Source of the DNA: Rhizobiales bacterium 65-9
GTDB taxonomy: Bacteria; Pseudomonadota; Alphaproteobacteria; Rhizobiales; Beijerinckiaceae
Direction: 5' to 3'
Length of the DNA: 64,000 nt
NCBI GenBank assembly: GCA_001899525.1
Contig: MKVY01000022.1
Coordinates: 42,440-106,439 of the forward strand
The translations under genes and the position numbers were made by a program. Below the pieces are notes generated by a model that ran no database searches, was not told the origin of the DNA, and saw only the letters and a list, made by a program, of their open reading frames with translations. Below are positions 7,965-16,404 of the stretch, piece after piece. Within the stretch, counting starts at the first letter, position 1; each line of letters starts with the position of its first letter.

Positions 7965-9032
7965 TCATCCCCACGGCCCGCGCCGCGCGCCGCCGGGAAT
8001 CTGCGGCGTCCAGGGCGAAGCGGGAATCTGCTGCGGCTGAGCCATATCGGGCATATGGCCGCCGGCCTGTTCGACGAGCGCGCGGATGCGCGCCTCGATC
8101 GGCGGATGGGTGGCGAACAGATCGGCGACGCCCGAGCGTTGATTCTCGATGCACATCTCCATCACGCCCGACGGCACGCTGGGAATTTCCGCATGGCCGG
8201 AAATCTTCATCAGCGCCGAGATCATGGCGTCGGGATCCTTGGTGAGTTCGACGGAGCCGGCGTCGGCAAGATATTCGCGCGAGCGGGACAGCGCGAACCG
8301 CAGCAGCAGCGACAGGAACCACGCCGCGCCGATCAGCAGCATCGCGATGGCGATCGCGGCCATCGCCGCGCCGGCGCCGCTCTTGCGTTCGCTGTCGCTG
8401 TTTCCGCGCCCGCGCAGGTTGATGCGCGGCCCCATCATCACCATGCGGAAAATCAGCTCGCCGAAAAACGTCACGATGCCGGCGATCACGGAGGCGATCA
8501 CCATCACCCGCACGTCGCCGTTGCGGATATGCGTGAGCTCATGTCCCAAAACAGCTTCAAGCTCGCGCTTGTTCAGCCCCTGCAGCAGCCCGCGCGTGAC
8601 GGAGATCGAATATTGCTTCTGATTGAGGCCGGTCGCGAAGGCGTTCATCGCATCGGTCTCGACGATGCGCAGCGTCGGCATGGGAAGGCCGCGCGAGATG
8701 CAGAGATTCTCGAGCAGATTGTAGAGCTCGGGCGCCTCCGCCCGCGTGACGGGATGGCCGTCCACCACCCGGTCGATCAGCCATTGATGGATCTTCCACG
8801 CCACCGCGAGCCAGATCGCGACGCCGACGGCGACGATGGGCGCGATCGAGAGGGTGCGATGGAGCGCCGACAGCATGAGCTGGTCGAGCGTTCCATAGCC
8901 GGTCAGCGCCTCGGCGATCAGATCGGCGGCGTAGGCCAGCACGAGGATGAGCAGGAACAGGCTGACGATCAGGATGACCGATCGTCTGCGGTTCGCCTGG
9001 ATATGCGAATAGAGCCCGAAAGCGGCGGCCAT
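7965..9032 (-). CDS. M48 family membrane metalloprotease (HtpX-like)
   Basis: 355 residues. The zinc motif H-E-L-T-H is at residues 164-168 and the third ligand region S-R-E-Y-L-A-D-A lies downstream. Two hydrophobic spans precede the catalytic domain (about residues 18-40 and 63-80) and another pair follows HEXXH. HtpX-type enzymes degrade damaged or misfolded membrane proteins from the inner membrane. The C-terminus ends in a Pro/Gln-rich tail. The gene lies 19 nt downstream of lemA on the same strand, a common pairing in bacteria, where LemA may act as partner or anchor. It may be a paralogue of the housekeeping HtpX. Confidence 0.9.
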   Translation of the reverse strand: MAAAFGLYSHIQANRRRSVILIVSLFLLILVLAYAADLIAEALTGYGTLDQLMLSALHRTLSIAPIVAVGVAIWLAVAWKIHQWLIDRVVDGHPVTRAEAPELYNLLENLCISRGLPMPTLRIVETDAMNAFATGLNQKQYSISVTRGLLQGLNKRELEAVLGHELTHIRNGDVRVMVIASVIAGIVTFFGELIFRMVMMGPRINLRGRGNSDSERKSGAGAAMAAIAIAMLLIGAAWFLSLLLRFALSRSREYLADAGSVELTKDPDAMISALMKISGHAEIPSVPSGVMEMCIENQRSGVADLFATHPPIEARIRALVEQAGGHMPDMAQPQQIPASPWTPQIPGGARRGPWG

Positions 9033-9051
9033 CGCCGGATCGTCGCGCGGC

Positions 9052-9621
9052 TCAGAATTTTACGCTGGGCGGAGCGGCGTCCATCGCCGCGCGGCTGTCG
9101 GCGCCGACATCGAAGAACTCCCGGTGCTGGAAGCCGAAGCGCTGCGCCAGGAACACGGCCGGGAAGCTCTCGATCGCGGCGTTGTATTCGCTGACCGCGC
9201 TGTTGAAAAACCGCCGCGCCGCCGCCAGCTTGTTCTCGATGTCGGCGAGTTCGGTCTGGAGCTGCTGGAAGTTGGCGTTGGCCTTGAGGTCGGGATAGGC
9301 CTCGCCGAGCGCGATCAGGCGGCCAAGCGCCCCGGTGAGCTGCTGTTCGGCCTGGGCCTGCTGGGGCGATCCCTGCGGCGCCTGCAGGGCCGTGTTGCGG
9401 GCCTGGATCACGGCCTCCAACGTGCCCTTCTCGTGGGCGGCGTAGCCTTTCACGGTTTCGACGAGGTTGGGAATAAGGTCATGCCGCTGCTTGAGCTGGA
9501 CGTCGATGTCCGCGAACGCCTGGTTGGCGCGCTGGCGGCGGGACACCAGCCCGTTGTAGAGCGCGACGCCCCACGCCGCGAGAGCGACGAGAATGATGAT
9601 CAAGATCAGGGTGCCGCTCAT
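9052..9621 (-). CDS. lemA: LemA family protein
   Basis: 189 residues: one N-terminal transmembrane helix (I-L-I-I-I-L-V-A-L-A-A-W-G-V) then the long-helix LemA domain with Y-N-G-L-V-S-R-R, Q-A-F-A-D-I-D-V-Q-L-K-Q-R-H-D-L-I-P-N-L-V and A-Y-P-D-L-K-A-N-A-N-F, all family hallmarks. LemA proteins are membrane-anchored with a helical bundle outside the cytoplasm. Their biochemical role is unclear, but they are often encoded with M48 proteases or TPM-domain proteins. Here it is first in a two-gene operon with the M48 protease. It is divergent from uxaA, with a shared intergenic region of 112 nt. Confidence 0.92.
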   Translation of the reverse strand: MSGTLILIIILVALAAWGVALYNGLVSRRQRANQAFADIDVQLKQRHDLIPNLVETVKGYAAHEKGTLEAVIQARNTALQAPQGSPQQAQAEQQLTGALGRLIALGEAYPDLKANANFQQLQTELADIENKLAAARRFFNSAVSEYNAAIESFPAVFLAQRFGFQHREFFDVGADSRAAMDAAPPSVKF

Positions 9622-9733
9622 CCGTCCCTCCGGCTAAAACGCAAACGGTCGTCTGTTGCGATCCTGCTGACTCTTCGCACAGAATGACGCAGGAAGGAAA
9701 CGCCTCCCCGGCGGCGAAAGAACGAGAAACGCC

Positions 9734-11290
9734 ATGAACGCCCCAGTCGTGAACGCCCCAGTGAAGACCGGACGCGCCCTGCGCCTCCATCCCTCCGACA
9801 ATCTCATCGTCGCGGTCGACCAGCTTGAGCCGGGCGCCCTCGCCGAGGGCTTTCCCGCGGTCGAGCGCGTGCCGCGCGGCCACAAGATGGCGACGGAGGC
9901 CATTCCCGAGGGCGCTCCGGTGCGCAAGTTCGGCCAGATCATCGGCTTCGCCACCAAACCGATCGCGCCGGGCGAATGGGTGCATGAGCATAACTGCGGC
10001 ATGAGCGGCGTGCATGGCGATTTCGGCCGCGACTACCGCTTCGCCGCGGAGGCGCGCGACGAGGCCATCCTGCCGCTGGCCGAGCGCGCGACCTTCGAGG
10101 GCTATCGCCGCGCCAACGGCAGGGTCGGGACGCGCAACTATATCGGCATCCTGACCTCGGTGAACTGCTCCGCCTCGGTGGCGAAGTTCATGGCGCAGGA
10201 GATCGAACGGTCGGGAATTCTCGACGATTATCCCAATGTCGACGGCGTCATTCCGCTCGTGCATGGCGGCGGGTGCGCCCTTGATGTGAAGGGCGAGGGC
10301 TACGAGGTCCTGAAGCGCACCCAGTGGGGCTACGCCACCAATCCGAACATGGCCGGCGTCGTCATGGTCGGACTCGGCTGCGAGGGTTTCCAGATCGGTC
10401 GCTGGAAGGACGCCTACGGCGTCAGCGAAAGCGACATGTTCCGCACCATGACGATTCAGGAGGTCGGCGGCACGAAGAAGACGGTGATGGCCGGCGTCTC
10501 GGCGATCCGCGACATGCTGCCGATCGCGAACCGCGCGCGGCGCGAGACCGTCCCCGCCTCGGAGATCGTGCTCGCCCTGCAATGCGGCGGCTCGGACGGC
10601 TATTCCGGCATCACGGCCAACACCGCGCTCGGCGCGGCGGTCGACATTCTCGTCCGCCATGGCGGCACGGCGATCCTGTCGGAAACGCCGGAAATCTATG
10701 GCGCTGAGCATCTTCTCACCGCGCGCGCGCGCAACCGGGAGGTCGGCGAGCAGCTCGTCGACTGCATCCGCTGGTGGGAGGAATACACCGAGCGCAACAG
10801 GATGGAGATGAACAACAACCCCTCTCCCGGCAACAAGCTCGGCGGCCTCACCACGATCCTGGAGAAATCGCTCGGCGCGGCGGCGAAAGGCGGCACGACG
10901 ACGCTGAACGCCGTCTACCGTTACGCCGAGCCGGTCACGGCGAAGGGCTTCGTCTATATGGACACGCCGGGCTACGATCCGGTCGCGGCGACCGGGCAGG
11001 TCGCCGGCGGCGCGAACATCCTCTGTTTCACCACCGGCCGCGGCTCGGCCTATGGCTGCAAGCCGACTCCCTCGATCAAGCTCGCGACCAACACGGCGAT
11101 GTATCGCCACATGATCGACGACATGGACATCAATTGCGGCGACGTGATCGAGGGCGTGTCGATCGAGGACAAGGGCCGGGAAATTTTCGAGACGGTTCTG
11201 CGCGTCGCGTCGGGCGAGCGCAGCAAGTCCGAGGAGCTCGGCTATGGCGACGCCGAATTCGTGCCGTGGCAGATCGGCGCCACGATGTGA
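9734..11290 (+). CDS. uxaA: UxaA family altronate/galactarate dehydratase
   Basis: 518 residues, full length for a fused UxaA: an N-terminal SAF-like domain (about residues 15-95) and the large C-terminal dehydratase domain with the C-G-G-S-D-G-Y-S-G-I-T-A-N segment. D-altronate dehydratase removes water to give 2-keto-3-deoxygluconate, and sister enzymes act on galactarate. The N-terminus has a short near-duplicated stretch (N-A-P-V-V-N-A-P-V-K). No uxaB or kduD-type partner is adjacent; the nearest related function is the FAH-family gene at 6.5-7.6 kb. Altronate versus galactarate specificity cannot be settled by eye. A degenerate extragenic repeat and a hairpin follow the stop. Confidence 0.88.
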   Translation: MNAPVVNAPVKTGRALRLHPSDNLIVAVDQLEPGALAEGFPAVERVPRGHKMATEAIPEGAPVRKFGQIIGFATKPIAPGEWVHEHNCGMSGVHGDFGRDYRFAAEARDEAILPLAERATFEGYRRANGRVGTRNYIGILTSVNCSASVAKFMAQEIERSGILDDYPNVDGVIPLVHGGGCALDVKGEGYEVLKRTQWGYATNPNMAGVVMVGLGCEGFQIGRWKDAYGVSESDMFRTMTIQEVGGTKKTVMAGVSAIRDMLPIANRARRETVPASEIVLALQCGGSDGYSGITANTALGAAVDILVRHGGTAILSETPEIYGAEHLLTARARNREVGEQLVDCIRWWEEYTERNRMEMNNNPSPGNKLGGLTTILEKSLGAAAKGGTTTLNAVYRYAEPVTAKGFVYMDTPGYDPVAATGQVAGGANILCFTTGRGSAYGCKPTPSIKLATNTAMYRHMIDDMDINCGDVIEGVSIEDKGREIFETVLRVASGERSKSEELGYGDAEFVPWQIGATM

Positions 11291-11295
11291 CGCGG

Positions 11296-11342
11296 GCGCC
11301 GGTTCGCCTGAGGGAACGCGATAAAGCAAAAGCCCTGGAGAC
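11296..11342. repeat. Degenerate copy of the extragenic repeat at 32133
   Basis: The block from CGCCGGTTCGCCTG through CGATAAAGCAAAAG to CCTGGAG aligns without gaps to 32154-32201, where CACCGGTTCGCGTG is followed by CGACAAAATAAACAG and CTGGAG. It directly follows the uxaA stop codon. Confidence 0.5.
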
Positions 11343-11380
11343 AAGAGCGCGAGCAGACGCCGGCGGAATGGCTCCAAATC

Positions 11381-11413
11381 CAGCGCGCCGTGGCTTGAAT
11401 CCTCGGCGCGCTG
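11381..11413. terminator. Hairpin between convergent uxaA and wrbA
   Basis: A perfect 10-bp inverted repeat (CAGCGCGCCG / CGGCGCGCTG, arms 11381-11390 and 11404-11413) with a 13-nt loop lies in the gap between two convergent genes. No T-run on either strand, so its role as terminator is tentative. Confidence 0.4.
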
Positions 11414-11426
11414 AACGGGCGCCCGA

Positions 11427-12026
11427 TTAGCGGGCGAGCTTGGCGGCGGTCTCGGCGACCAGCTTGCCCTGGAAGCGCGCGCCGCCGAGTTCGTTCTGGG
11501 ATGGCTGGCGCTGACCCTGACCACCCGCGATCGTGGTCGCGCCATAGGGAGCGCCGCCGGTGATCTCGTCGAGCGTCATCTGACCCTGATAGGAATAGGG
11601 CAGGCCGACGATGATCATGCCGAAATGCAGTAGGTTGGTGACGCCGGCGATCAGGGTCGTCTCCTGCCCGCCATGCTGAGTCGCGGTCGAGGACATCACC
11701 CCGCCGACCTTGCCGTTGAGCTTGCCCGTCGCCCACAGGCCGCCGGCCCGGTCCCAGAACGCCGACATCTGCGAGGCCCAGCGGCCGAAGCGCGTCGGCG
11801 CGCCGACGATGATGGCGTCATAGTCGGCCAGTTCCTCGACCGTCGCCACCGGCGCCGCCTGGTCGAGCTTGAAGTAGGATTGCTTCGCGACGTCGTCCGG
11901 AACCGTCTCCGGGACGCGCTTCACGACGGCTTCGGCGCCGGCCTCGCGCGCGCCCTCGGCGGCTGCGTTCGCCATCTGCTCCATATGGCCGTAGGAGGAA
12001 TAATAAAGGACGAGAACCTTGGTCAT
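11427..12026 (-). CDS. wrbA: NAD(P)H:quinone oxidoreductase, WrbA type
   Basis: 199 residues, the standard WrbA length. The flavodoxin-like FMN-binding start V-L-Y-Y-S-S-Y-G-H is followed by G-A-P-T-R-F-G and the family segment [13 protein letters not shown]. WrbA reduces quinones by two electrons in the cytoplasm, avoiding semiquinone radicals. It is divergent from a ring-cleaving dioxygenase and an MhqD-like hydrolase, forming a plausible quinone and catechol detoxification group. The intergenic region 12027-12200 would hold the promoters. I see no dedicated regulator gene beside it. Confidence 0.95.
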   Translation of the reverse strand: MTKVLVLYYSSYGHMEQMANAAAEGAREAGAEAVVKRVPETVPDDVAKQSYFKLDQAAPVATVEELADYDAIIVGAPTRFGRWASQMSAFWDRAGGLWATGKLNGKVGGVMSSTATQHGGQETTLIAGVTNLLHFGMIIVGLPYSYQGQMTLDEITGGAPYGATTIAGGQGQRQPSQNELGGARFQGKLVAETAAKLAR

Positions 12027-12200
12027 GCGTCAGCCTCAGCGGAAGGGGTGACGGATCACTACAGCCTCATTCCCGCAAATCAAAGGCGGGTCGGGCATAG
12101 ATAGTCTTGCATGGACGCAACGAAACGGCGCTGGCGGGCGGCGCTGGCGACCTTATCTGCCAGCTCATGCAGAGCGCTCGATGCGCTGGAGGACTTCGCC

Positions 12201-13133
12201 ATGACGCAGAACGGCATCCATCACGTCACCGCCATCGCCGGCCCGGCGCGGCGGAATTTCGACTTCTACACCCGCGCGCTCGGACTGCGCTTCGTGAAGA
12301 AGACCGTCAATTTCGATGATCCGGGAACCTATCACTTCTATTACGGCGACGAGACCGGCCGCCCCGGCTCCATCCTGACCTTTTTCCCGTGGGAGCATGC
12401 GTCTCCGGGCCAGCTCGGCGTCGGCGAGACCTTCGAGACCGCCTTCCGGATCCCCGAAGGCTCGATCGGCTACTGGGCCCACCGGCTGCTCGACAAGGGC
12501 GTCGTCCATGAAACGCCCCGCCGCAGTTTCGGCGAGACCGTCCTCGCCTTCCGCGATCCGGACGGCATGCGGCTTGCGCTCGTCGGCGTCCCCGGCGCGG
12601 AGGCCGAGCCGGGCTGGAGCGGCGGCGAGGTTCCCGTCGAGCACGCGATCCGCGGCTTTCACGGCGTGACGCTGCTGCTGCGCGACGCGGGTCCGACGCA
12701 GGCGATCCTGACCGACGTCTTCGGCTTCGCGGAAGACGCGCGCGAAGACGCCGCCATCCGCCTCAAGGCGGGAGACACGGCGTTCGGCGGGCTGGTCGAT
12801 CTGCGCGTCGGCGGCGGTTTCCCGCGCGGGCGGCAGGGCGCGGGCTCGGTGCATCATGTCGCCTTCCGCGCCGCCGACGACCCGACGCAGGAGGACATGG
12901 TCCGCAGGCTGGCCGAGAACCACCGCATCACGACCACGGAACAGAGGGATCGGAACTACTTCCGGTCTGTCTATTTCCGCGAGCCGGGCGGGGTGCTGTT
13001 CGAGATCGCGACGGACGTCCCCGGCTTCGCCTGGGACGAGCCGGTCGCGAGCCTTGGTCAGGCGCTGAAGCTTCCGGCGGGTCTCGAAGCCCACCGCGCC
13101 AGGATCGAGGAGGTTCTCCCGGCCCTCGCCTGA
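12201..13133 (+). CDS. Ring-cleaving dioxygenase, MhqO-like VOC family
   Basis: 310 residues from the ATG at 12201, which has GGAGG upstream; the longer frame from 12111 adds an unrelated leader. Two vicinal-oxygen-chelate halves are seen, the first opening with G-I-H-H-V-T-A-I and the second around G-F-H-G-V-T-L-L. The segment L-G-L-R-F-V-K-K-T-V-N-F-D-D-P-G-T-Y-H is characteristic of the MhqO/PcpA-like (hydroquinone-type) extradiol dioxygenases. Such Fe(II) enzymes open hydroquinone or catechol rings, and in Bacillus MhqO they clear thiol-reactive quinones. A metal-ligand Glu near the end (V-L-F-E-I-A-T) is kept. The hydrolase gene starts 55 nt downstream. Confidence 0.9.
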   Translation: MTQNGIHHVTAIAGPARRNFDFYTRALGLRFVKKTVNFDDPGTYHFYYGDETGRPGSILTFFPWEHASPGQLGVGETFETAFRIPEGSIGYWAHRLLDKGVVHETPRRSFGETVLAFRDPDGMRLALVGVPGAEAEPGWSGGEVPVEHAIRGFHGVTLLLRDAGPTQAILTDVFGFAEDAREDAAIRLKAGDTAFGGLVDLRVGGGFPRGRQGAGSVHHVAFRAADDPTQEDMVRRLAENHRITTTEQRDRNYFRSVYFREPGGVLFEIATDVPGFAWDEPVASLGQALKLPAGLEAHRARIEEVLPALA

Positions 13134-13188
13134 CCATGCGCCGCCCCGGCCTCCGGGGCGGCGGCTCCCGACATCTGCGGAGATCGCC

Positions 13189-13809
13189 ATGACCGCGACC
13201 GAACTGTCTTTTCTCCATCGCTTCGTTCCGGCGGACAGGCCGGGCGCGCCGCCGATCCTGCTGCTGCACGGAACCGGCGGCGACGAGAACGACCTCATCC
13301 CCATCGGCGAGATGGTCGCGCCGGGCGCGGCGCTTCTCTCCCCGCGCGGAAAGGTGCTGGAAAGCGGCATGCCGCGCTTCTTCCGCCGTCTTGCGGAAGG
13401 CGTCTTTGACGAGGAGGACGTGCGCCGCCGCGCCGGCGAACTCGCGGACTTCGTGGCCGAGGCGCGTAACGCTTACGGCCTCGCCGCGCCGGTCGCGCTC
13501 GGCTTCTCCAACGGCGCGAACATCGCGGCCGCGATGCTGCTTTTACGGCCCGGAACGCTGGCCGGCGCGGCGCTCATCCGCGCCATGCCGCCGCTGAAAC
13601 AGCCGCCGCGCCCCGATCTCGCCGGCACGCCGGCGCTGCTGCTGTCGGGAGCGATGGACCCGATCGCGCCCGCCGCGCAGACGGAGACGCTGGCGCGGAC
13701 CCTGCGCGACGCCGGCGCGGACGTCGAGCAGCATATGTTGCCGGCGGGCCACGGCCTTTCTCAGGCCGACATCAGCCTGACCAAAGCCTGGATGGCGAAG
13801 CTGACCTGA
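13189..13809 (+). CDS. MhqD-like alpha/beta hydrolase (phospholipase/carboxylesterase family)
   Basis: 206 residues, typical of the small carboxylesterase family. The oxyanion region L-L-L-H-G-T-G-G-D-E-N-D is at 25-35. The nucleophile elbow is G-F-S-N-G (Ser107), with the probable acid Asp157 in G-A-M-D-P-I and the base His188 in P-A-G-H-G-L. In B. subtilis the equivalent MhqD is encoded with the MhqO dioxygenase. The same order here, with the hydrolase directly after the dioxygenase, suggests hydrolysis of the ring-cleavage product or of quinone-derived esters. It is preceded by a GC-rich hairpin-like stretch and an AGATC-ATG start. It ends 5 nt before a convergent glutathione transferase gene. 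Confidence 0.9.
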   Translation: MTATELSFLHRFVPADRPGAPPILLLHGTGGDENDLIPIGEMVAPGAALLSPRGKVLESGMPRFFRRLAEGVFDEEDVRRRAGELADFVAEARNAYGLAAPVALGFSNGANIAAAMLLLRPGTLAGAALIRAMPPLKQPPRPDLAGTPALLLSGAMDPIAPAAQTETLARTLRDAGADVEQHMLPAGHGLSQADISLTKAWMAKLT

Positions 13810-13814
13810 ACGAC

Positions 13815-14501
13815 TCAGGAGGCGACGTGGCGGAACATGAAGCCGCGGGCCTCCTGATCCATGTCGGCCTTGAAGGCGGCGGCGTGCTTTTCGCGCAAAG
13901 CTGTCACGCGCTGCGCGGCAGGCCGCGCGCCGATCTCGTCCAGCAGGCGCTTCGCGTTCGGCAGTCGCGCCCATGCGTCGTCGCCGAGGATGTAGGTCGC
14001 CATGCGCGCCCAGCCCCAGAAATCCATATCGACGATCGTGTAGGTCTCGCCGACGAAATAGCGGCGTCCCGACAGGCGCTGCTCGACGACGTCGAGATGG
14101 CGCTTCGCCTCGAACAGATAACGATCTGTCGCATAGGCGATGCGCTCGGGCGCGAAATGTTTGAAATGGACCGCCTGGCCGAAGAAGGGCCCGAGGCCGG
14201 TCGCCAGAAACATCAGCCAGGAGAACAGTTCTCCGCGCTCTTTCGCATTGTCCGCCGGCAGGAAGCGGCCCGTTTTCTCGGCGAGATAGAGCAGGATGGC
14301 GTTGCTGTCGAAAACCGTCGCGTCGCCATCGACGATGGCGGGAACTTTCCCGTTGGGATTGACGGCGAGATAGTCCGGAGAGAACTGCTGGCCCCGGCGC
14401 GTGTCGACCACGACCGGCTCGTAGGGAAGCCCCGCCTCTTCGAGAAAGAGCGCGACCTTCATCGGGTTCGGCGACAGATTGAAATAGAACGTGATCATCA
14501 T
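13815..14501 (-). CDS. Glutathione S-transferase family protein
   Basis: 228 residues. The N-terminal thioredoxin-like domain reads F-N-L-S-P-N-P-M-K-V-A-L-F-L-E-E-A-G-L-P-Y, with V-N-P-N-G-K-V-P-A-I and the glutathione-binding D-S-N-A-I-L-L-Y-L segment. The all-helical C-terminal domain follows. The S-P-N start resembles the YfcG/Ure2-like group, which often shows disulfide-bond reductase activity on glutathione substrates. Convergent to the hydrolase gene with a 5-nt gap. The neighbouring quinone enzymes fit a shared electrophile-stress theme, but no co-transcription is possible with them. Confidence 0.9.
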   Translation of the reverse strand: MMITFYFNLSPNPMKVALFLEEAGLPYEPVVVDTRRGQQFSPDYLAVNPNGKVPAIVDGDATVFDSNAILLYLAEKTGRFLPADNAKERGELFSWLMFLATGLGPFFGQAVHFKHFAPERIAYATDRYLFEAKRHLDVVEQRLSGRRYFVGETYTIVDMDFWGWARMATYILGDDAWARLPNAKRLLDEIGARPAAQRVTALREKHAAAFKADMDQEARGFMFRHVAS

Positions 14502-14591
14502 CGGCTCCGGGACGAAGGCCGATCATGAAGCCGATGGCTCGCCGTCGCGCAAGCGCGCCCGCCTTCTCGCGCTCGCCTTATCGCGCGCGCC

Positions 14592-14726
14592 TTATCGGAG
14601 GGCGAGGAACAGCGTCGCGAACCAGCCGATCTGGCCGACGCCGACGAGAAGCGCGACGCAGGTCGCGACGATCGACGAACGGCGTCGGGCGATGGCGTCT
14701 TGATTCGGGACAAAGGCGTTTCGCAT
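14592..14726 (-). CDS. Predicted 44-residue single-span membrane protein
   Basis: A short frame of 44 codons. The basic, polar N-terminus (about 18 residues with an A-R-R-R-S-S stretch) is followed by one hydrophobic helix of about 24 residues (I-V-A-T-C-V-A-L-L-V-G-V-G-Q-I-G-W-F then L-F-L-A-L-R). A GGAG lies 11 nt before the ATG. It is divergent from the RND efflux operon and upstream of the GST gene on the same strand (stop at 14592, GST start at 14501). Charge and helix design look like a real small membrane protein, but I know no family for it. Confidence 0.45.
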   Translation of the reverse strand: MRNAFVPNQDAIARRRSSIVATCVALLVGVGQIGWFATLFLALR

Positions 14727-14940
14727 GGAGACGGCTCCGCATTCTCACTTGCGAAGTCGCAAGGCTTGCGCCAGCCGATTTCTTCGCCGCGCCGTCGTGA
14801 TCGCGGCAGTTGGGAGTCTGTCCAATTGTTAAATTCCAACCGTCGGCGGGACCGGCTATGAGTTTTTGATGGCGTGCGAATCGGAGGCGTCCCGGCGCGG
14901 CGGCGACCCGCCCCGCGAACGCGCGGGATTGTCCTGCGCG

Positions 14941-16404
14941 ATGCGTCGATTCGCGCTGATTCCCGTCTTGGCGACGCTCGCCGGATGCGCCGGCCAGCCG
15001 GCCGATCGCTCGCTGTCCTTTGCGATGCCGTCGCATTTCTCGCAGGCGTCCGCCCGCGCCGCATCGCCGGCGCTCGATCGCTGGTGGACCCGCTTCCGCT
15101 CGCCGGAGCTCACCCGCCTGGTCGACGCCGCCGATCTCGGCAATCTCGACATCGCCGCTGCGACCGCGCGTCTCGCGCAGGCCGACGCGCAGGCGCGCGT
15201 GACCGCCGCCGCGCTGTTTCCGACGGTCGGTCTGTCCGCGGACGCCCAGCAGTCGCGCGGCTCCGGCACGACCACGCGCGGCGTCATCGTTTCGCCCAAA
15301 CCGCGCGGCGTTCTCGATATCGGCCTGAACGCGAGCTATGTCCTCGACGTCTGGGGACAATTGCAGGACAGCGCGCGCGCCGCTGAATGGATCGCGCAGG
15401 CCTCGGTTTTCGATCGCGAGACGGTGCGGCTGGCGACGCAGGCGAGCGTCGTCACGGCCTATTTCCAGTATGCGCTGGCGCAGGAGCGTTTGCGCATCGC
15501 CGGTGAAAATCTCCGCAGCGCCGAGCGTATTCTGGGGGTGGTGCGCCAGCGCCTGTCGGCCGGAACCGGCACGGCGCTCGACATCGCCCAGCAGGAGACG
15601 CTCGTCGCCAACCAGCGCGCGTCGATCCCGCTGCTGCGCCAGACCGCCGCCAACGCGCGCACGACCCTCGCGCTTCTGCTCGGCCGTCCGCCGCAAGGCT
15701 TCGACGTGCGGGCGGCCGGCCTGTCCTCGCTTGCGACGCCGCGCGTCTCGGCGGGCGTCCCCTCGCTGCTGCTCGTCCGCCGGCCCGACATCCGCAGCGC
15801 CGAGGCGTCGCTTGCCGCGGCGGAGGCGAATGTCGAAGTCGCCCGCAAGGCGCTGCTGCCGCAGATTCAGCTCACCGCCTCAGGCGGTTTCCAGAGCGCG
15901 GCTCTGTCGACGCTGCTGCGGCCGGAATCGGCCTTTTTCTCGCTTGCGTCCGGTTTGACGCAGCCGATCTTCGAAGGCGGCCGCCTGCGCGCCCAGATCG
16001 CGGTCAGCGACGCGCAGCGGCGGGAGCTGCTGGAGGCGTATCGCAAGGCGATCGTCTCCGCGCTGAGCGACGTCGAGAACGCGCTGACCGCGATCCGCGA
16101 AAGCGACCGCCGCGACGCGGCCCTGCGCGAGGCGGCGGCGAAGGCGCGCGAGGCGTTCAATCTCTCCGAGGAGCGCCTGCGGCAGGGCACGATCGATCTG
16201 GTGACGTTGCTGAACACACAACAGACGCTTTTTCAGGCGCAGGATGCGCTGGCGCAGAACAGGCTCTCGCGCCTTCAGGCGTCGGCCAGCCTGTTTCAGG
16301 CTCTGGGCGGCGACTGGAGCGGCGATGGGAGAGCCGTTCCCGATGACAGACAGGCGACGACGCGCGCAGCGGCGGCCGCCGCCGTGACGGAGATGTCGCA
16401 ATGA
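14941..16404 (+). CDS. Outer-membrane efflux lipoprotein, NodT/OprM family
   Basis: 487 residues from the ATG at 14941, chosen because a lipoprotein signal follows at once: M-R-R, a hydrophobic core and the lipobox L-A-G-C (Cys16). An upstream TTG/ATG pair (14866/14869) gives a poor leader. The two repeated outer-membrane-efflux halves are visible, with typical segments such as L-L-L-V-R-R-P-D-I-R-S-A-E-A-S-L-A-A-A-E-A-N and the terminal L-L-N-T-Q-Q-T-L-F-Q-A-Q. It forms the trimeric exit duct of a tripartite pump. The adaptor gene overlaps its stop by 4 nt, so the operon is translationally coupled. No repressor gene is adjacent. Confidence 0.93.
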   Translation: MRRFALIPVLATLAGCAGQPADRSLSFAMPSHFSQASARAASPALDRWWTRFRSPELTRLVDAADLGNLDIAAATARLAQADAQARVTAAALFPTVGLSADAQQSRGSGTTTRGVIVSPKPRGVLDIGLNASYVLDVWGQLQDSARAAEWIAQASVFDRETVRLATQASVVTAYFQYALAQERLRIAGENLRSAERILGVVRQRLSAGTGTALDIAQQETLVANQRASIPLLRQTAANARTTLALLLGRPPQGFDVRAAGLSSLATPRVSAGVPSLLLVRRPDIRSAEASLAAAEANVEVARKALLPQIQLTASGGFQSAALSTLLRPESAFFSLASGLTQPIFEGGRLRAQIAVSDAQRRELLEAYRKAIVSALSDVENALTAIRESDRRDAALREAAAKAREAFNLSEERLRQGTIDLVTLLNTQQTLFQAQDALAQNRLSRLQASASLFQALGGDWSGDGRAVPDDRQATTRAAAAAAVTEMSQ

